A stretch of 64,000 bases of DNA from Fervidicola ferrireducens. Its GTDB lineage: Bacteria; Bacillota; Thermosediminibacteria; Thermosediminibacterales; Thermosediminibacteraceae. Shown one piece after another: positions 1 through 10,054 of the stretch. The DNA is taken from contig NZ_LOED01000002.1 in assembly GCF_001562425.1 (NCBI RefSeq), positions 62,001 through 126,000 on the forward strand, in the 5' to 3' direction. The position numbers and the translations under genes were made by a program. How positions within the stretch are numbered: position 1 is the first letter of the stretch; each line of letters begins with the position of its first letter. Under the pieces are notes generated by a model. That model did no database searches and was not told where the DNA came from. It saw only the letters and a program-made list of their open reading frames with translations.

Positions 1-879
1 TTCTATTTCCGCACCCAGAGCGGCCTGCACGAATGAAATCGGAGCTTCGTAAATAAGGTCGTCACCTTGCCGTATAAAAAGCCTGTGGGGTTTCACGTGG
101 ATAACAACATATAGGTCACCGGCAGGACCGCCCCTTGCACCCGGTTCGCCTTCACCTGCTAGTCGCAATTTAGAACCGGTGTCTACTCCCGGAGGAATCT
201 TCACCTTTATTTTGCGCGAAGCCCTTATATTTCCCGTGCCGCGGCATTCAGGACATGGTTCTTCTATAACAATACCAGTACCCTGACATCTTGTGCAAGT
301 GGTTATGCTTATATATCTTCCAAAAGGCGTGTTTTGCACCTGCTTCACCTGACCGCTTCCACCGCAAACGGGACAGGTCTTTGCACCGGTTCCCGGCTTC
401 GCGCCGGTGCCGCCGCATCTCGGACACGATTCCGTCCGGTAAAGCTCAATCTCCTTTTCAGCACCCAAAAAAGCTTCTTCCAAAGTTATTTCAAGGTCAT
501 ACCTAATATCGGCGCCACGAACGGGCCCTTTTTTCCTCGGCTCACCGAAACCTCCGAAAAAGCTATCGAAAATGTCTCCGAAGATGTCCCTTCCGAAATC
601 GAAATCTCCAAAATCGCCAAAGTCCCCGCCGCCGAAATCCCCTTGAGCGGCATTCGGGTCAACACCTACATGGCCGAATTTGTCGTACATGGCCCTCTTT
701 TGGGGGTCGCTCAATACCTGATAAGCCTCATTTATCTCCTTGAATTTTTCGGCGGCATCAGGGCTTTTGTTGACGTCAGGGTGGTACTGCCGGGCCAGTT
801 TCCTGTAAGCTTTTTTTATTTCTTCTTCGGTGGCATCTTTCCCCACTCCGAGGATTTCGTAGTAATCCTTCTTGCTCAA
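1..879 (-). CDS. dnaJ: DnaJ (Hsp40) co-chaperone, C-terminus cut by window edge
   Basis: Co-chaperone that delivers unfolded clients to DnaK and stimulates its ATPase. The translation starts with a J domain containing the HPD motif (QYHPDVN). A Gly/Phe-rich linker ([11 protein letters not shown]) follows, then four zinc-binding CxxCxGxG repeats ([32 protein letters not shown]) and the start of the client-binding domain. 293 codons are present and the rest lies left of the window. The start is TTG at 879: GGAGTG sits seven bases upstream and the product begins [11 protein letters not shown], as DnaJ proteins do; no ATG is suitably placed. Last visible gene of the hrcA operon, separated from dnaK by a terminator-like hairpin. 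Confidence 0.96.
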   Translation of the reverse strand, partial: MSKKDYYEILGVGKDATEEEIKKAYRKLARQYHPDVNKSPDAAEKFKEINEAYQVLSDPQKRAMYDKFGHVGVDPNAAQGDFGGGDFGDFGDFDFGRDIFGDIFDSFFGGFGEPRKKGPVRGADIRYDLEITLEEAFLGAEKEIELYRTESCPRCGGTGAKPGTGAKTCPVCGGSGQVKQVQNTPFGRYISITTCTRCQGTGIVIEEPCPECRGTGNIRASRKIKVKIPPGVDTGSKLRLAGEGEPGARGGPAGDLYVVIHVKPHRLFIRQGDDLIYEAPISFVQAALGAEIE

Positions 880-898
880 TTGTTATCACTCCAATAAA

Positions 899-920
899 AG
901 TCAGCCCGAAAGGGCTGACT
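899..920 (-). terminator. Terminator-like hairpin between dnaK and dnaJ
   Basis: A perfect 9-bp inverted repeat (AGTCAGCCC / GGGCTGACT, 4-base loop) begins three bases after the dnaK stop codon. On the minus strand it is followed by TTTTATT. The U-tract is short and broken, so it is probably a leaky terminator or an mRNA-stabilising 3' stem that lowers dnaJ expression relative to dnaK, not a full stop. The function is inferred from sequence only. Confidence 0.6.
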
Positions 921-922
921 TT

Positions 923-2785
923 TTATTTTTGCTCTCTTTTATCTTCGTCGTTGACGAATCTATAGTCGGCATCCACCACTTTCTCATCCTTCGCGCCGCC
1001 GGTGTTATTTCCAGCCTGATATGTGTAAGTTCCGCCAGGGTTGCCTCCGGTTCCCTGCGAACTATAGAGCCTTGTAGATATATCGTAGAAGGCTTTGGTG
1101 AGGTCGTCGGTGGCTTTTTTAATTTTTTCCACATCGTCGCTTTCTATGGCCTTCCTGACGTTTTCGATTTCCTTTCTCACCTTTTCGGCTTCTTCCGGCT
1201 TTATCTTATCCTTCAATTCGTTCAGCATCTTCTCCGACTGGTAGATAAGAGAATCTGCGTGATTTTTCGCCTCGACCTTTTCCTTCCTTTTTCTGTCTTC
1301 TTCGGCATATTTTTCCGCATCTCTTATCATTCTCTGGATTTCCTCTTCCGTCAAGTTGGTCGAGGAGGTAATAGTAATCTTTTGCTCCTTTCCGGTTCCC
1401 AAATCTTTTGCCGATACGTGGACTATGCCGTTAACATCAATGTCAAATTTTACCTCAATACGCGGCACACCCCTCGGAGCCGGCGGTATACCTGTGAGCT
1501 GGAACCTGCCTAATGTCACGTTATCGGCAGCCATCGGCCTTTCGCCCTGCAGCACGTGGATGTCTACCGTCGTCTGGTTGTCGGCGGCCGTAGTAAATAT
1601 CTGGCTTCTTGAAACAGGGATGGTAGTGTTCCTCTCTATGATCTTCGTAAAGACGCCTCCTAAGGTCTCTATACCGAGCGAAAGGGGCGTTACGTCAAGG
1701 AGAACCACATCTTTAACTTCACCTGCTAGTACGCCGGCCTGAATGGCAGCTCCCATGGCCACCACTTCATCGGGATTCACACCCTTGTGCGGCTCTTTAC
1801 CCAAAAATCTCCTTATCGCTTCCTGAACCGCCGGTATGCGCGTCGAACCACCTACCAGTATTACCTTGTCTATATCTTCCGGCCTCAATCCGGCGTCCTT
1901 CAAAGCCTGCTCAGTGGGCCCCAAGGTGGCTTCTACCAGATCCCTTGTAAGTTCCTCGAATTTGGCCCTCGTCAGGGTCATTTCGATGTGCTTTGGTCCG
2001 CTGGCATCAGCCGTGATGAAAGGAAGGCTTATGGTGGTCTCCAGCATGCTTGAAAGCTCTATCTTGGCCTTCTCAGCCGCTTCTTTCAACCGCTGCAGGG
2101 CCATTCGGTCTTTCCTGAGGTCAATGCCGTGCTCTTTCAAAAATTCTTCCGCTATATAATCTATTATCCTCTGGTCGAAATCGTCGCCTCCAAGCCTGTT
2201 GTTGCCGCTGGTAGCCTTCACCTCGAATACCCCATCGCCCAGCTCGAGGATGGAGACGTCAAACGTACCTCCGCCCAAGTCGAAAACCAGTATGGTTTGA
2301 TCGTTTTCCTTGTCGAGTCCATAAGCCAAGGCGGCTGCGGTCGGTTCGTTTATTATTCTCAGGACCTCGAGTCCTGCTATCCTTCCGGCATCCTTCGTGG
2401 CCTGACGCTGGCTGTCGGTAAAATAGGCCGGTACGGTTATAACCGCCTGAGTAATCTTTTCTCCCAAATACGCTTCGGCGTCCTGTTTTATTTTTTGCAG
2501 AATCATGGCCGAGATTTCCTGTGGGGTGTAAAGCTTGCCGTCTATGTTTACTTTGTAGTCCGTTCCCATGTGCCTTTTTATCGATATCACGGTTCTTTCG
2601 GGATTAAGTATGGCCTGCCTTTTGGCCATCTGTCCTACCAGACGCTGACCATCCTTGGTAAAAGCTACAACGGATGGTGTTAGTCTCGAACCCTCCGCAT
2701 TGGGTATTATAACCGGCTGACCGCCCTCTATGTATGCGGCCACCGAGTTGGTCGTTCCAAGGTCTATACCTATAATTCTGCCCAT
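923..2785 (-). CDS. dnaK: Hsp70 chaperone DnaK
   Basis: ATP-dependent Hsp70 chaperone of the cytosol; works with DnaJ and GrpE to fold and refold proteins. The 620-residue product is full length. It opens with the phosphate-binding motif GIDLGTTNS and carries the second nucleotide-binding signature [14 protein letters not shown], the linker [15 protein letters not shown] and a substrate-binding domain. The C-terminal tail is short and Gly/Asn-rich and ends in charged residues. The ATG start follows a GGAGGTGG-type ribosome site. It lies 15 bp after grpE in the hrcA operon and should be controlled through the CIRCE operator upstream of hrcA. Confidence 0.98.
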   Translation of the reverse strand: MGRIIGIDLGTTNSVAAYIEGGQPVIIPNAEGSRLTPSVVAFTKDGQRLVGQMAKRQAILNPERTVISIKRHMGTDYKVNIDGKLYTPQEISAMILQKIKQDAEAYLGEKITQAVITVPAYFTDSQRQATKDAGRIAGLEVLRIINEPTAAALAYGLDKENDQTILVFDLGGGTFDVSILELGDGVFEVKATSGNNRLGGDDFDQRIIDYIAEEFLKEHGIDLRKDRMALQRLKEAAEKAKIELSSMLETTISLPFITADASGPKHIEMTLTRAKFEELTRDLVEATLGPTEQALKDAGLRPEDIDKVILVGGSTRIPAVQEAIRRFLGKEPHKGVNPDEVVAMGAAIQAGVLAGEVKDVVLLDVTPLSLGIETLGGVFTKIIERNTTIPVSRSQIFTTAADNQTTVDIHVLQGERPMAADNVTLGRFQLTGIPPAPRGVPRIEVKFDIDVNGIVHVSAKDLGTGKEQKITITSSTNLTEEEIQRMIRDAEKYAEEDRKRKEKVEAKNHADSLIYQSEKMLNELKDKIKPEEAEKVRKEIENVRKAIESDDVEKIKKATDDLTKAFYDISTRLYSSQGTGGNPGGTYTYQAGNNTGGAKDEKVVDADYRFVNDEDKREQK

Positions 2786-2800
2786 ATTACGCCACCTCCG

Positions 2801-3400
2801 CTATTTTTTTGCTACTTTGACAAGGCTCGGTCTTATAACTTTTGAATGGTAAGTATAACCTTTTCGCAGTACCTCCACTACCGTATCGCTTTCGTATTCG
2901 TCAGTTTCCACCGTCATAATGGCTTCGTGCAACTGAGGGTCGAAAGGCTTGCCTTCGGCCTCTATTTCCTCCACGCCGTACTTGTTTAATACGCCTTTCA
3001 TCTGATTATATATGAGCTTTATTCCCTCGTAAATTGCACTGTTTTTATCTTCGAGCGAGTCAATGGCTCTCTCGAAATTATCCAAAACGGGAATGATGTC
3101 TTTTATCAGCTGCTCTCCGGCATAAAGTTGCATGCGCTCCATTTCTTTTTGAGTTCTTTTCTTAAAGTTATCGTAGTCGGCCAGCGCTCTGAGCCAAAGT
3201 TCCTTGTACTTGGCCGCCTCATTTTCTTTTTCCTCCAAGGCTTTTCTTAGTTCCTCGGTTTCACAAGATTCTTCGGACAATGAAACCGAGCCTTCGCCGT
3301 TTTGGATGTCCTGGCAACTAGATTCATCTTTTTCTTCTTCTTTTTTATCTTCCATTTCATTTTTTTGGTCAATGTTCTTTTCGTCCTCTTTTTCCGCCAA
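2801..3400 (-). CDS. grpE: GrpE nucleotide exchange factor
   Basis: Exchanges ADP for ATP on DnaK. The 199-residue product has a very acidic and lysine-rich N-terminal tail (about residues 1-50). A long coiled coil follows (about 50-110, including the ELWLRALADYDNFKKRTQKE core), then the C-terminal beta domain with the conserved end segment YTYHSKVIRPSLVKVAK. Length and motif order are normal for Firmicutes. It sits 16 bp downstream of the chaperonin gene and 15 bp upstream of dnaK, so co-transcription is very likely. Confidence 0.97.
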   Translation of the reverse strand: MAEKEDEKNIDQKNEMEDKKEEEKDESSCQDIQNGEGSVSLSEESCETEELRKALEEKENEAAKYKELWLRALADYDNFKKRTQKEMERMQLYAGEQLIKDIIPVLDNFERAIDSLEDKNSAIYEGIKLIYNQMKGVLNKYGVEEIEAEGKPFDPQLHEAIMTVETDEYESDTVVEVLRKGYTYHSKVIRPSLVKVAKK

Positions 3401-3416
3401 TTTATATCACCTCGCA

Positions 3417-5003
3417 TTAGAAATCCATTTCGCCCACACCGGCTGCCGGTTCGGAACTCCCCCTTGCCGCGGGTCCTTCATCCCGCTTTTTGATGATGGT
3501 ATCTATCCTCAAAATAGCCTGGGCAATTTCGCCTGCCGCTTTAATCGCATGGATTTTTACGAGAGCTGGATCGAGCACTCCTAACTCCGTCATGTCGGCG
3601 AGCTCTCCGGTGTCGCAATTGACCCCTATCGCATCGCTGCCCTTTTCAGCTTGGGTGTAAATTACTTCCTCCAATTTTTCCAAGGGGTTGAAGCCTGCAT
3701 TGTAGACAATCTGCGACAGAGGACGCTTTAAGGCCGCTATAACGCAGTCGATGCCGTAGGAGGCCATTCCTTTTATTTTTTCCCTTTCTCTCTCAAGTTC
3801 CCGGGCCACCGCAACCTCCACAGCTCCACCACCCGGTACCACCCCGCCTTTTACCGCTGCCTGTAATGACGATGCTGCATCTTTTGCGATTCTCTCTCTT
3901 TCGCCGACAATCTCGGCGGTGGCGGCACCCACCAAGATGGTGGCCATGGGTTTGCCTTCTCCGCCTTCGATCCTCAAGTGCTCCAGCTTCTCGTCTTCGT
4001 AGGCTTTTTTCGCGCGACCTATGTAACTTTTGATTTCGTCAATGGATTTTTTCAGCCCCGCCTTTTTCATTATCCTGGCTCCCGTATGCTCTGCGACCCT
4101 TTCCAGGTCCTTGGCGGATACCCTCTCCAGCGCGATTACACCGGCATCGGTGAGCATTTCTTCCGCTTCCCCCGATATCCCCTTGCTCACCAGAACCAGG
4201 TTGACTTTGAGTTCTATCAACTTTTTGAGGTTTTCCCTGAATTCCTCCTGAAGGGCCATGTACCTGGCAAAACCGGATTCCGTGCTGAGCGCTCCTTCTT
4301 CTATTTGCTCCGGCTCTAAAGCGTCATCTATGACCAACACCCTTACATCCTCAAGTTCCCTGGGCATTTGCTTGTTTACCTTTTCTTTGTCGACAATCAC
4401 GCCGAGAAAGACCTCATTTTCCGCTCCTTCGCGCGCCATCACGATGTCCCTTAACTTGAAATTCTTTTCCTTTAACTTTTCCTCTCCGATAAGTTTTGCG
4501 GCCTGTGTCACCAATTCCGCGATGTCTTCGTGTTCCCTGCCGGCGATATAAGCTATATCCCTTAAAGCGGGGTCATCTATCCCTTTTACGGGGATAGATT
4601 TGGCAATTAGTATTTCCTGGGCTTTCTTAACTCCGTGCTTTATCCCCTCAATGACTTTGGCCACCGGCACGCCTCTTAAAATCTGGTTTACCCCTTCCGA
4701 CACCATCGCACCGGCCATTATGGTGGTGGTCGTGGTTCCGTCACCCACTTCCTCCTGCTGGGCTTTGGCAATATTTATAAGCATCTTTGCCGCGGGATGA
4801 TTGATATCCATCAGTTTTAGTATCGTCACGCCGTCATTGGTAACAGTGACTTCCCCAAACCTGTCCACCAGCATGATGTCCAGCCCTTTGGGACCTATGG
4901 TTCCTTCCACCGCTGAAGCCACGGCCCTAATGGCATTGGCGTTTGTTAAAAAAGCGGCAAATTTTTCGTCGACTTCCTGACCGTTGTTATTTTTAAAGTT
5001 CAA
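3417..5003 (-). CDS. Group III (archaeal-like) chaperonin
   Basis: A 60-kDa chaperonin subunit of the thermosome/CCT type, not GroEL. Seen: the archaeal-style segment [19 protein letters not shown] (around residues 45-63), followed by [11 protein letters not shown]; the ATPase motif GDGTTT with its catalytic Asp (88-93); the [17 protein letters not shown] block; and a C-terminal [22 protein letters not shown] that matches the thermosome ATP-site helix. GroEL's C-terminal GGM tail is absent; the protein ends GVGEMDF. The built-in lid of this family works without GroES, and no groES-like gene is adjacent. Known: bacterial group III chaperonins lie inside dnaK operons of a few thermophilic Firmicutes. 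Here the gene is 18 bp after hrcA and 16 bp before grpE, putting it under CIRCE/HrcA control. Full length at 528 residues. Confidence 0.94.
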   Translation of the reverse strand: MNFKNNNGQEVDEKFAAFLTNANAIRAVASAVEGTIGPKGLDIMLVDRFGEVTVTNDGVTILKLMDINHPAAKMLINIAKAQQEEVGDGTTTTTIMAGAMVSEGVNQILRGVPVAKVIEGIKHGVKKAQEILIAKSIPVKGIDDPALRDIAYIAGREHEDIAELVTQAAKLIGEEKLKEKNFKLRDIVMAREGAENEVFLGVIVDKEKVNKQMPRELEDVRVLVIDDALEPEQIEEGALSTESGFARYMALQEEFRENLKKLIELKVNLVLVSKGISGEAEEMLTDAGVIALERVSAKDLERVAEHTGARIMKKAGLKKSIDEIKSYIGRAKKAYEDEKLEHLRIEGGEGKPMATILVGAATAEIVGERERIAKDAASSLQAAVKGGVVPGGGAVEVAVARELEREREKIKGMASYGIDCVIAALKRPLSQIVYNAGFNPLEKLEEVIYTQAEKGSDAIGVNCDTGELADMTELGVLDPALVKIHAIKAAGEIAQAILRIDTIIKKRDEGPAARGSSEPAAGVGEMDF

Positions 5004-5021
5004 TACGATTACCTCCCGTCT

Positions 5022-6053
5022 TTAAATCAAAGTGGAAAGCGTTTCGTTCAGGTAGTTCGTAACTTTATTCAGAATGGACACGACTTTGGAGTAATCCATC
5101 CTGGTGGGACCTATTACTCCGAAAATCCCCAGGTTTTTCCCTCCGGCCGTTAAGTTGGTGGTAATTATGCTGAATTCCTGCAGTTCCTTCCAGGGGTTTT
5201 CGTTCCCGATGCTTATCGTTATTTGATTGGGTTTCGATGTATACTTTAGCACCCTTATCATGAAATCTTCCTCTTCTATCAGGGAAAGGAAATTCCTCGC
5301 CTTTTCCACATCTTTGAATTCGGGGAAATCCAGCATCCTGGAACTTCCGCTTGCAAATACTTTGCCGTTTTCCTTAGCTTCCTCAAGCCTTTCTATAAGC
5401 ACGCGTATGAAGGCGTCCAGCGTCATCTCGTACTCTCTCATCTCGCTCTTTATCCGCTCCATATAGTCCGGTGTGATTTCATCCACGGTCCTTTCCACCA
5501 GGTAGTGGTTGAACAAGTTGGATATGCGCGTCAGGTCGGAATCCGTCAGGTTTTCCGGAAGTTCTACAATTTGATGAACGACGGCGCCGTAATTGGTGAC
5601 TATAATTAAAAGCCCTTTTTCTTTGCTTAATTTCAGTATCTCCACGTGCTTTAGCCTGCTTTCGTGAAGCTGTGGTCCTACGATGATCGAGGTGTAATTC
5701 GTCAGGTTCGATATAACCCGGCTAGTCTCTTCGATTAAGTCCTCCAGCTCCTTTATTCGCTTTTTAAACAGTTGCCTTATTGCATGCAGCTCTTTTTCGG
5801 TAAGCTCTACCACAGGCATGAGAAAATCCACGTAAAACCTGTAGCCTTTATCTGAAGGAATCCGCCCCGCCGACGTATAAGGCTGGGCAAGATAACCCAG
5901 CTCTTCCAGGTCCGCCATTTCGTTCCGTATGGTGGCCGGACTTATCCCCATCCTGTATTTCCGGGCGATAGTCCTCGACCCCACGGGCTCGGCGGTGGCA
6001 ATATAATCCACCACTATAGCCCTCAGGATCTTTATTTTCCTATCGTCCAACAT
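5022..6053 (-). CDS. hrcA: Heat-inducible transcription repressor HrcA
   Basis: Repressor of class I heat-shock genes; binds the CIRCE operator and is classically kept active by GroEL. The 343-residue product has the N-terminal winged helix (KILRAIVVDYIATAEPVGSRTIARKY; MGISPATIRNEMADLEELGYL), then the TSAGRIPSDKGYRFYVD segment, and the GAF-like C-terminal domain ending in VIGPTRMDYSKVVSILNKVT. First gene of the operon, just downstream of a perfect CIRCE, so it is autoregulated. Whether the adjacent group III chaperonin replaces GroEL as its modulator cannot be told from sequence. Confidence 0.97.
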   Translation of the reverse strand: MLDDRKIKILRAIVVDYIATAEPVGSRTIARKYRMGISPATIRNEMADLEELGYLAQPYTSAGRIPSDKGYRFYVDFLMPVVELTEKELHAIRQLFKKRIKELEDLIEETSRVISNLTNYTSIIVGPQLHESRLKHVEILKLSKEKGLLIIVTNYGAVVHQIVELPENLTDSDLTRISNLFNHYLVERTVDEITPDYMERIKSEMREYEMTLDAFIRVLIERLEEAKENGKVFASGSSRMLDFPEFKDVEKARNFLSLIEEEDFMIRVLKYTSKPNQITISIGNENPWKELQEFSIITTNLTAGGKNLGIFGVIGPTRMDYSKVVSILNKVTNYLNETLSTLI

Positions 6054-6073
6054 GCGTAAAGCACCTCTTTAAA

Positions 6074-6100
6074 TTAGCACTCTCGACAAGAGAGTGCTAA
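6074..6100 (-). promoter_or_regulatory. CIRCE operator of the hrcA-chaperonin-dnaK operon
   Basis: Perfect match to the CIRCE consensus: TTAGCACTC, nine bases, GAGTGCTAA. It lies about 20 bp upstream of the hrcA start and just downstream of the predicted promoter, the usual place for HrcA repression. Confidence 0.97.
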
Positions 6101-6113
6101 AATCCTATCTTAA

Positions 6114-6142
6114 TAAATATCACTTCGCCTTTTCTTTGTCAA
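6114..6142 (-). promoter_or_regulatory. Predicted sigma-A promoter of the hrcA operon
   Basis: On the minus strand, TTGACA (6142-6137) is followed after 17 bp by TATTTA (6119-6114). The -35 box is perfect and the -10 box is weak. It overlaps the last codons of the upstream pseudouridine synthase gene and places the CIRCE operator at the start of the transcript. Confidence 0.6.
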
Positions 6143-7025
6143 GAGAGCCGAAAACCGCACCGGAATCGCCGGCTTCTTCCATGAGAGAAAGCATATCTAA
6201 AGGCAATAGAGCTTTAAAAGCGACTCTAGTTCCCTTAAGTGGATAGAAAAAGGACATCTCGGCGCAGTGCAGTGCCTGCCGCTTAATTTTATCGTTTTTT
6301 CCGCCGTACAGGGTATCACCGGCTACCGGATGTCCTAAATGACTCAAATGAACTCTTATCTGATGTGTTCGGCCAGTTAAGGGCTTTACCTCCAGCACCG
6401 TGTAGCCCTTCAGCCGCCTCAAAACTTTAAAGTGCGTTACGGCTTTTTTGCCGCTCTCCGTAACCCTTCTTTCGATTAAACTTTCCTCTTTCCGCCCGAT
6501 CTTTTCCTCTATAACCCCCCGCTCTTCTTTCACTGAACCCTCCACAACGGCAACGTATATTTTTTCTATGCGGCCGTGAGCTTGGAGAAAACCGTGCATG
6601 TACTGGTTTAAGGCAATTACCAAAACCCCCGATGTATCCCTGTCGAGGCGGTTTACCGGGTGAAAGCCTCCCCTTTTGCCCTTTTTGTTCAAGTAATGCA
6701 TAACACCGTTGGCAATGGTGCCGTCGCGGCAAAAGGGGGTAGGGTGCACCACGACTCCCGGCTGTTTATTCAATACTATTATATGCTCATCCTCATAGAG
6801 GATATTTATCGGCACATAGGAAGGCTTGATCTTTGACTCTTCGGATAAATCCACTTCCACGATGTTACCGGATGTTACCTTCGCGCTCGCGAAAACCTTT
6901 TCGCCGTTGAGAAATATTTTCCCTTCCCTTTTCAATCTCCGCAATGCCCTGCCGGAAAAGCCCCTGGCTTTGAGAAATTCTCCTACCGTCAATCCTTCAT
7001 GCACTTCATCCACGATAAATTTCAT
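6120..7025 (-). CDS. RluD-family 23S rRNA pseudouridine synthase
   Basis: Isomerises uridine to pseudouridine in rRNA. The 301-residue product has an N-terminal S4 RNA-binding domain (about residues 13-60: GEFLKARGFSGRALRRLKREGKIFLNGE). The catalytic domain carries the family motif NRLDRDTSGV with the catalytic Asp, and the later KPLTGRTHQIRVHL motif is also present. RluA, RluC and RluD specificity cannot be settled from the sequence, so no symbol is given. It is co-directional with hemW (18 bp gap) and ends inside the hrcA promoter. Confidence 0.93.
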   Translation of the reverse strand: MKFIVDEVHEGLTVGEFLKARGFSGRALRRLKREGKIFLNGEKVFASAKVTSGNIVEVDLSEESKIKPSYVPINILYEDEHIIVLNKQPGVVVHPTPFCRDGTIANGVMHYLNKKGKRGGFHPVNRLDRDTSGVLVIALNQYMHGFLQAHGRIEKIYVAVVEGSVKEERGVIEEKIGRKEESLIERRVTESGKKAVTHFKVLRRLKGYTVLEVKPLTGRTHQIRVHLSHLGHPVAGDTLYGGKNDKIKRQALHCAEMSFFYPLKGTRVAFKALLPLDMLSLMEEAGDSGAVFGSLDKEKAK

Positions 7026-7043
7026 GGAATTCCCCTCTTAAAT

Positions 7044-8171
7044 CTACGGTAAAAATTCCACAAAAACTTCGTTAGCAAGATCAAGGCCCTTTTTGGTTAG
7101 TTTCACGTATTCTTTGCCGTTGACGATAAGCCCTTTTTTCTCTAGCTTCTCTAGCACTTCACCGTAGACCAAATCTATGTCTTTTTTGAATCGCTCGTAA
7201 AACTTGGCTTTATCAACCCCTTTTATAAGCCTCAATCCCAATATAACAAATTCAGCCTGCTGTTCCGGTTCGGAAATCCTTTCCCGGCTTTCCACCGCTT
7301 CGCCTTTGGCCTTTACTTTCTCGATGTAATCCTTTAAGCCGTATGCATTGTAGAAACGAACCCCGTCCATAAACGAATGGGCTCCGGCCCCTAGCCCCAA
7401 ATATTCACCGTAAGTCCAATAAACCAAATTATGCTTACACTCCCTTCCGGGCTTCGCAAAATTGGAGATTTCGTAATGCGAATATCCTCCATCTTCCAGT
7501 ATCCTCGTTGCCGAATGGTACATGATCCTTTCTTCGTCCTCGGAAGGAAGAAAAAGCAACCCTTTTTCTTTCAATTCGTAAAACTTTGTACCTTCTTCGA
7601 CACTGAGGCTATAGCAGGATACGTGCTCCGGTGACAAGTCCAGCAGCTTTCTCAGGGAATTCAGGAAATCTTCCACCCTTTGCCGCGGCAGTCCAAAAAT
7701 TAAATCCACATTGATGTTGTTAAATCCGGCTTCTCTCGCCATGAAAAATTTTTTTAAGAAGCCCTCCGCGTTATGAATCCTGCCGATTGCCTTTAAAAGT
7801 TCGTCGTTAAAGGACTGCAATCCTAAACTGAGCCGATTAACCCCGCCTTCCCTCAGGACCTCAAGCTTCTCCCTTGTAACCGTCTCCGGATTGGCCTCCA
7901 CGGTGAATTCCAGCTCGGTGCTTACATTAAAGGCCCCGCGAATTGCCTCAAGAAGAGACGATAATTCTTTTTCGTTTAAAACCGTGGGGGTCCCGCCGCC
8001 GATGTATATACTGCTTATTCTTCTTTCAATATTCGAATAAAAAGAAATTTCCCTTTTCAGGGAATCCAGGTATGAAGGTACGTATTCCAGTTCGGTGTAG
8101 GAGTTAAAATCGCAGTAAGCACATCTTTTAATGCAAAAAGGGATGTGGATATAAAGCGCCAGAGCATCCAT
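7044..8171 (-). CDS. hemW: HemW-like radical SAM protein (heme chaperone family)
   Basis: Radical SAM enzyme of the HemN/HemW family. The start is ATG at 8171, five bases after the lepA stop, giving 375 residues beginning MDALALYIHIPFC. A longer reading open to 8309 would overlap lepA by more than 130 bp and is rejected. The iron-sulfur motif CIKRCAYCDF has CxxxCxxC spacing, and the SAM-binding segments YIGGGTPTVL and VEANPETVT are present. The protein lacks the extra N-terminal part of true HemN oxidases, and HemW proteins next to lepA and hrcA are usual in Firmicutes. The likely role is heme binding and transfer; coproporphyrinogen oxidase activity is not supported. Confidence 0.93.
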   Translation of the reverse strand: MDALALYIHIPFCIKRCAYCDFNSYTELEYVPSYLDSLKREISFYSNIERRISSIYIGGGTPTVLNEKELSSLLEAIRGAFNVSTELEFTVEANPETVTREKLEVLREGGVNRLSLGLQSFNDELLKAIGRIHNAEGFLKKFFMAREAGFNNINVDLIFGLPRQRVEDFLNSLRKLLDLSPEHVSCYSLSVEEGTKFYELKEKGLLFLPSEDEERIMYHSATRILEDGGYSHYEISNFAKPGRECKHNLVYWTYGEYLGLGAGAHSFMDGVRFYNAYGLKDYIEKVKAKGEAVESRERISEPEQQAEFVILGLRLIKGVDKAKFYERFKKDIDLVYGEVLEKLEKKGLIVNGKEYVKLTKKGLDLANEVFVEFLP

Positions 8172-8176
8172 GATAC

Positions 8177-9979
8177 CTACCCCATCTTTAACACCGACAT
8201 GAAAGCTTCCTGCGGAACTTCCACCTTTCCGAGCTGCCGCATCCTCTTTTTGCCTTCCTTTTGCTTTTCCAAGAGTTTCTTTTTTCTCGTGACATCCCCG
8301 CCGTAGCACTTGGCCAGCACGTTTTTCCTCAAGGCCTTTATGGTCTCCCTCGCAATTATGCGCCCTCCTATGGCCGCCTGGATGGGTATCTCAAAAAGGT
8401 GCCTCGGGATTACTTCCTTCAATTTTTCAACCAGCTGCCTTGCTCTGGTGTACGCCTTTTCTTTGTGGACTATAAAGGAAAGCGCATCGACCAATTCGCC
8501 GTTTATCAAAATATCCACCTTGCACAGGTCCGACTTTCTGTAACCGATAACCTCGTAATCCAAAGAAGCATAACCTTTTGTTCTGGATTTTAGCTGATTG
8601 AAGAAATCGTAAATTATCTCCGAAAGGGGCATATCGTAGCGCAGAAGAACCCTTTTTTCGCTGAGGTACTGCATGTCCTTAAAATTCCCGCGCTTTTCCT
8701 GACAGAGTTCCATCACCGGCCCGACGTATTCAGTGGGGAGCATTATAGAAGCTTCCACGTAAGGCTCTTCTATATGCTCTATTTTCGACGGCTCCGGAAA
8801 ATTGGTCGGGTTGTCCACCATTACTTCCTCGCCGTTAGTCTTTTTTATTTTGTATACGACGCTCGGTGCCGTCGTTATGAGGTTTATACCATATTCCCTT
8901 TCAAGGCGTTCCTGAACGATTTCCATGTGGAGTAATCCCAAAAACCCGCAGCGAAAGCCGAAGCCCAGCGCCGCAGAAGTTTCGGGTTCAAAAAACAGCG
9001 AAGCATCGTTAAGCTGCAGTTTTTCCAAAGCTTCTCTCAATTTTTCGTAATCCTCGCCGTCGGCCGGATAAACGCCGCAAAAGACCATGGGAACGGCTTT
9101 TTTATAGCCGGGGAGCGGTTGTTTTGCCGGATTTTCCGCGTCGGTAATGGTGTCTCCGACCCTGGTGTCCTTCACGTTTTTTATGCCTGCCACGACGTAT
9201 CCCACTTCACCCGCCCTGAGACTGTCGGTACTCACCATCTCGGGACTAAATATGCCGACTTCCGTCACTTCAAATATTTTGCCCGTTGACATCATTTTTA
9301 TCTTCCGTCCCGGTTCGATTTTCCCCTCCACAATTCGAACAAATGCTATGGCTCCTTTGTATGAATCGTAAAGGGAATCGAAAATGAGCGCCCTCAAAGG
9401 TTCAGCTTCCGAACCCTTAGGCGCCGGTATCTTCTTTACAATCGCCTCGAGCACCTCTTTGATTCCAATCCCTTCTTTTGCCGAAATAAGGAGGGCATCG
9501 TCGGCGGGAAGACCGATTACCTCTTCAATTTCCCGCCTTACCCTTTCCGGCTCAGCGCTGGGTAGGTCTATTTTATTTATTACCGGAATTATCTCCAGGT
9601 CATGTTCGAGTGCAAGATACGTATTGGCCAGAGTCTGCGCTTCGATGCCTTGGGAAGCATCGATGACAAGCAGTGCTCCTTCGCAGGCGGCAAGGCTCCT
9701 TGAAACTTCGTAATTGAAGTCCACGTGTCCCGGTGTATCTATTAGGTTCAAAAGGTATTCGTGACCGTCTTCGGCCCTGTATATCATCCTTACCGCCTTG
9801 GCCTTTATGGTAATTCCGCGTTCCCTTTCCAAATCCATCATATCCAGCACTTGCTCTTTTATCTCTCTCTCGGGAATGGTCCCGGTATATTCCAGCAACC
9901 TATCTGCCAGGGTGGATTTCCCGTGGTCTATGTGAGCTATGATGCAGAAATTTCTAATCCTATCCTGCGGTATTTTCAT
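8177..9979 (-). CDS. lepA: Elongation factor 4 (LepA), ribosome back-translocase GTPase
   Basis: Translational GTPase that acts on stalled or mistranslocated ribosomes. The 600-residue product has the P loop [14 protein letters not shown], the switch motifs RERGITIKA and DTPGHVDF, and NKIDLP. Domain II follows, and the LepA-specific C-terminal domain contains [22 protein letters not shown] and ends [11 protein letters not shown]. The ATG start has a GAGGGGG ribosome site. It has its own good promoter upstream and is followed five bases later by hemW. Confidence 0.98.
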   Translation of the reverse strand: MKIPQDRIRNFCIIAHIDHGKSTLADRLLEYTGTIPEREIKEQVLDMMDLERERGITIKAKAVRMIYRAEDGHEYLLNLIDTPGHVDFNYEVSRSLAACEGALLVIDASQGIEAQTLANTYLALEHDLEIIPVINKIDLPSAEPERVRREIEEVIGLPADDALLISAKEGIGIKEVLEAIVKKIPAPKGSEAEPLRALIFDSLYDSYKGAIAFVRIVEGKIEPGRKIKMMSTGKIFEVTEVGIFSPEMVSTDSLRAGEVGYVVAGIKNVKDTRVGDTITDAENPAKQPLPGYKKAVPMVFCGVYPADGEDYEKLREALEKLQLNDASLFFEPETSAALGFGFRCGFLGLLHMEIVQERLEREYGINLITTAPSVVYKIKKTNGEEVMVDNPTNFPEPSKIEHIEEPYVEASIMLPTEYVGPVMELCQEKRGNFKDMQYLSEKRVLLRYDMPLSEIIYDFFNQLKSRTKGYASLDYEVIGYRKSDLCKVDILINGELVDALSFIVHKEKAYTRARQLVEKLKEVIPRHLFEIPIQAAIGGRIIARETIKALRKNVLAKCYGGDVTRKKKLLEKQKEGKKRMRQLGKVEVPQEAFMSVLKMG

Positions 9980-10025
9980 AGAGGTTTCCCCCTCTTAAAT
10001 TTCAAAAAACTTGCCGGTAGAATTA

Positions 10026-10054
10026 ATTATACATGCTGCAACTTTATTTATCAA
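10026..10054 (-). promoter_or_regulatory. Predicted sigma-A promoter of lepA-hemW
   Basis: On the minus strand TTGATA (10054-10049), 17 bp, TATAAT (10031-10026). Only one base departs from consensus. It starts inside the end of the preceding small gene and lies about 50 bp upstream of the lepA ATG. Confidence 0.75.

Noticed and set aside
334-897. Plus-strand open frame of 187 codons opposite dnaJ
   Set aside because: It mirrors the dnaJ coding frame; the peptide has no family features, and the Cys-rich DnaJ repeats on the minus strand are unmistakable.
8172-8309. Longer hemW start overlapping lepA
   Set aside because: The extra 46 residues lie inside the conserved end of lepA and are not HemW-like; the ATG at 8171 has a good ribosome site.
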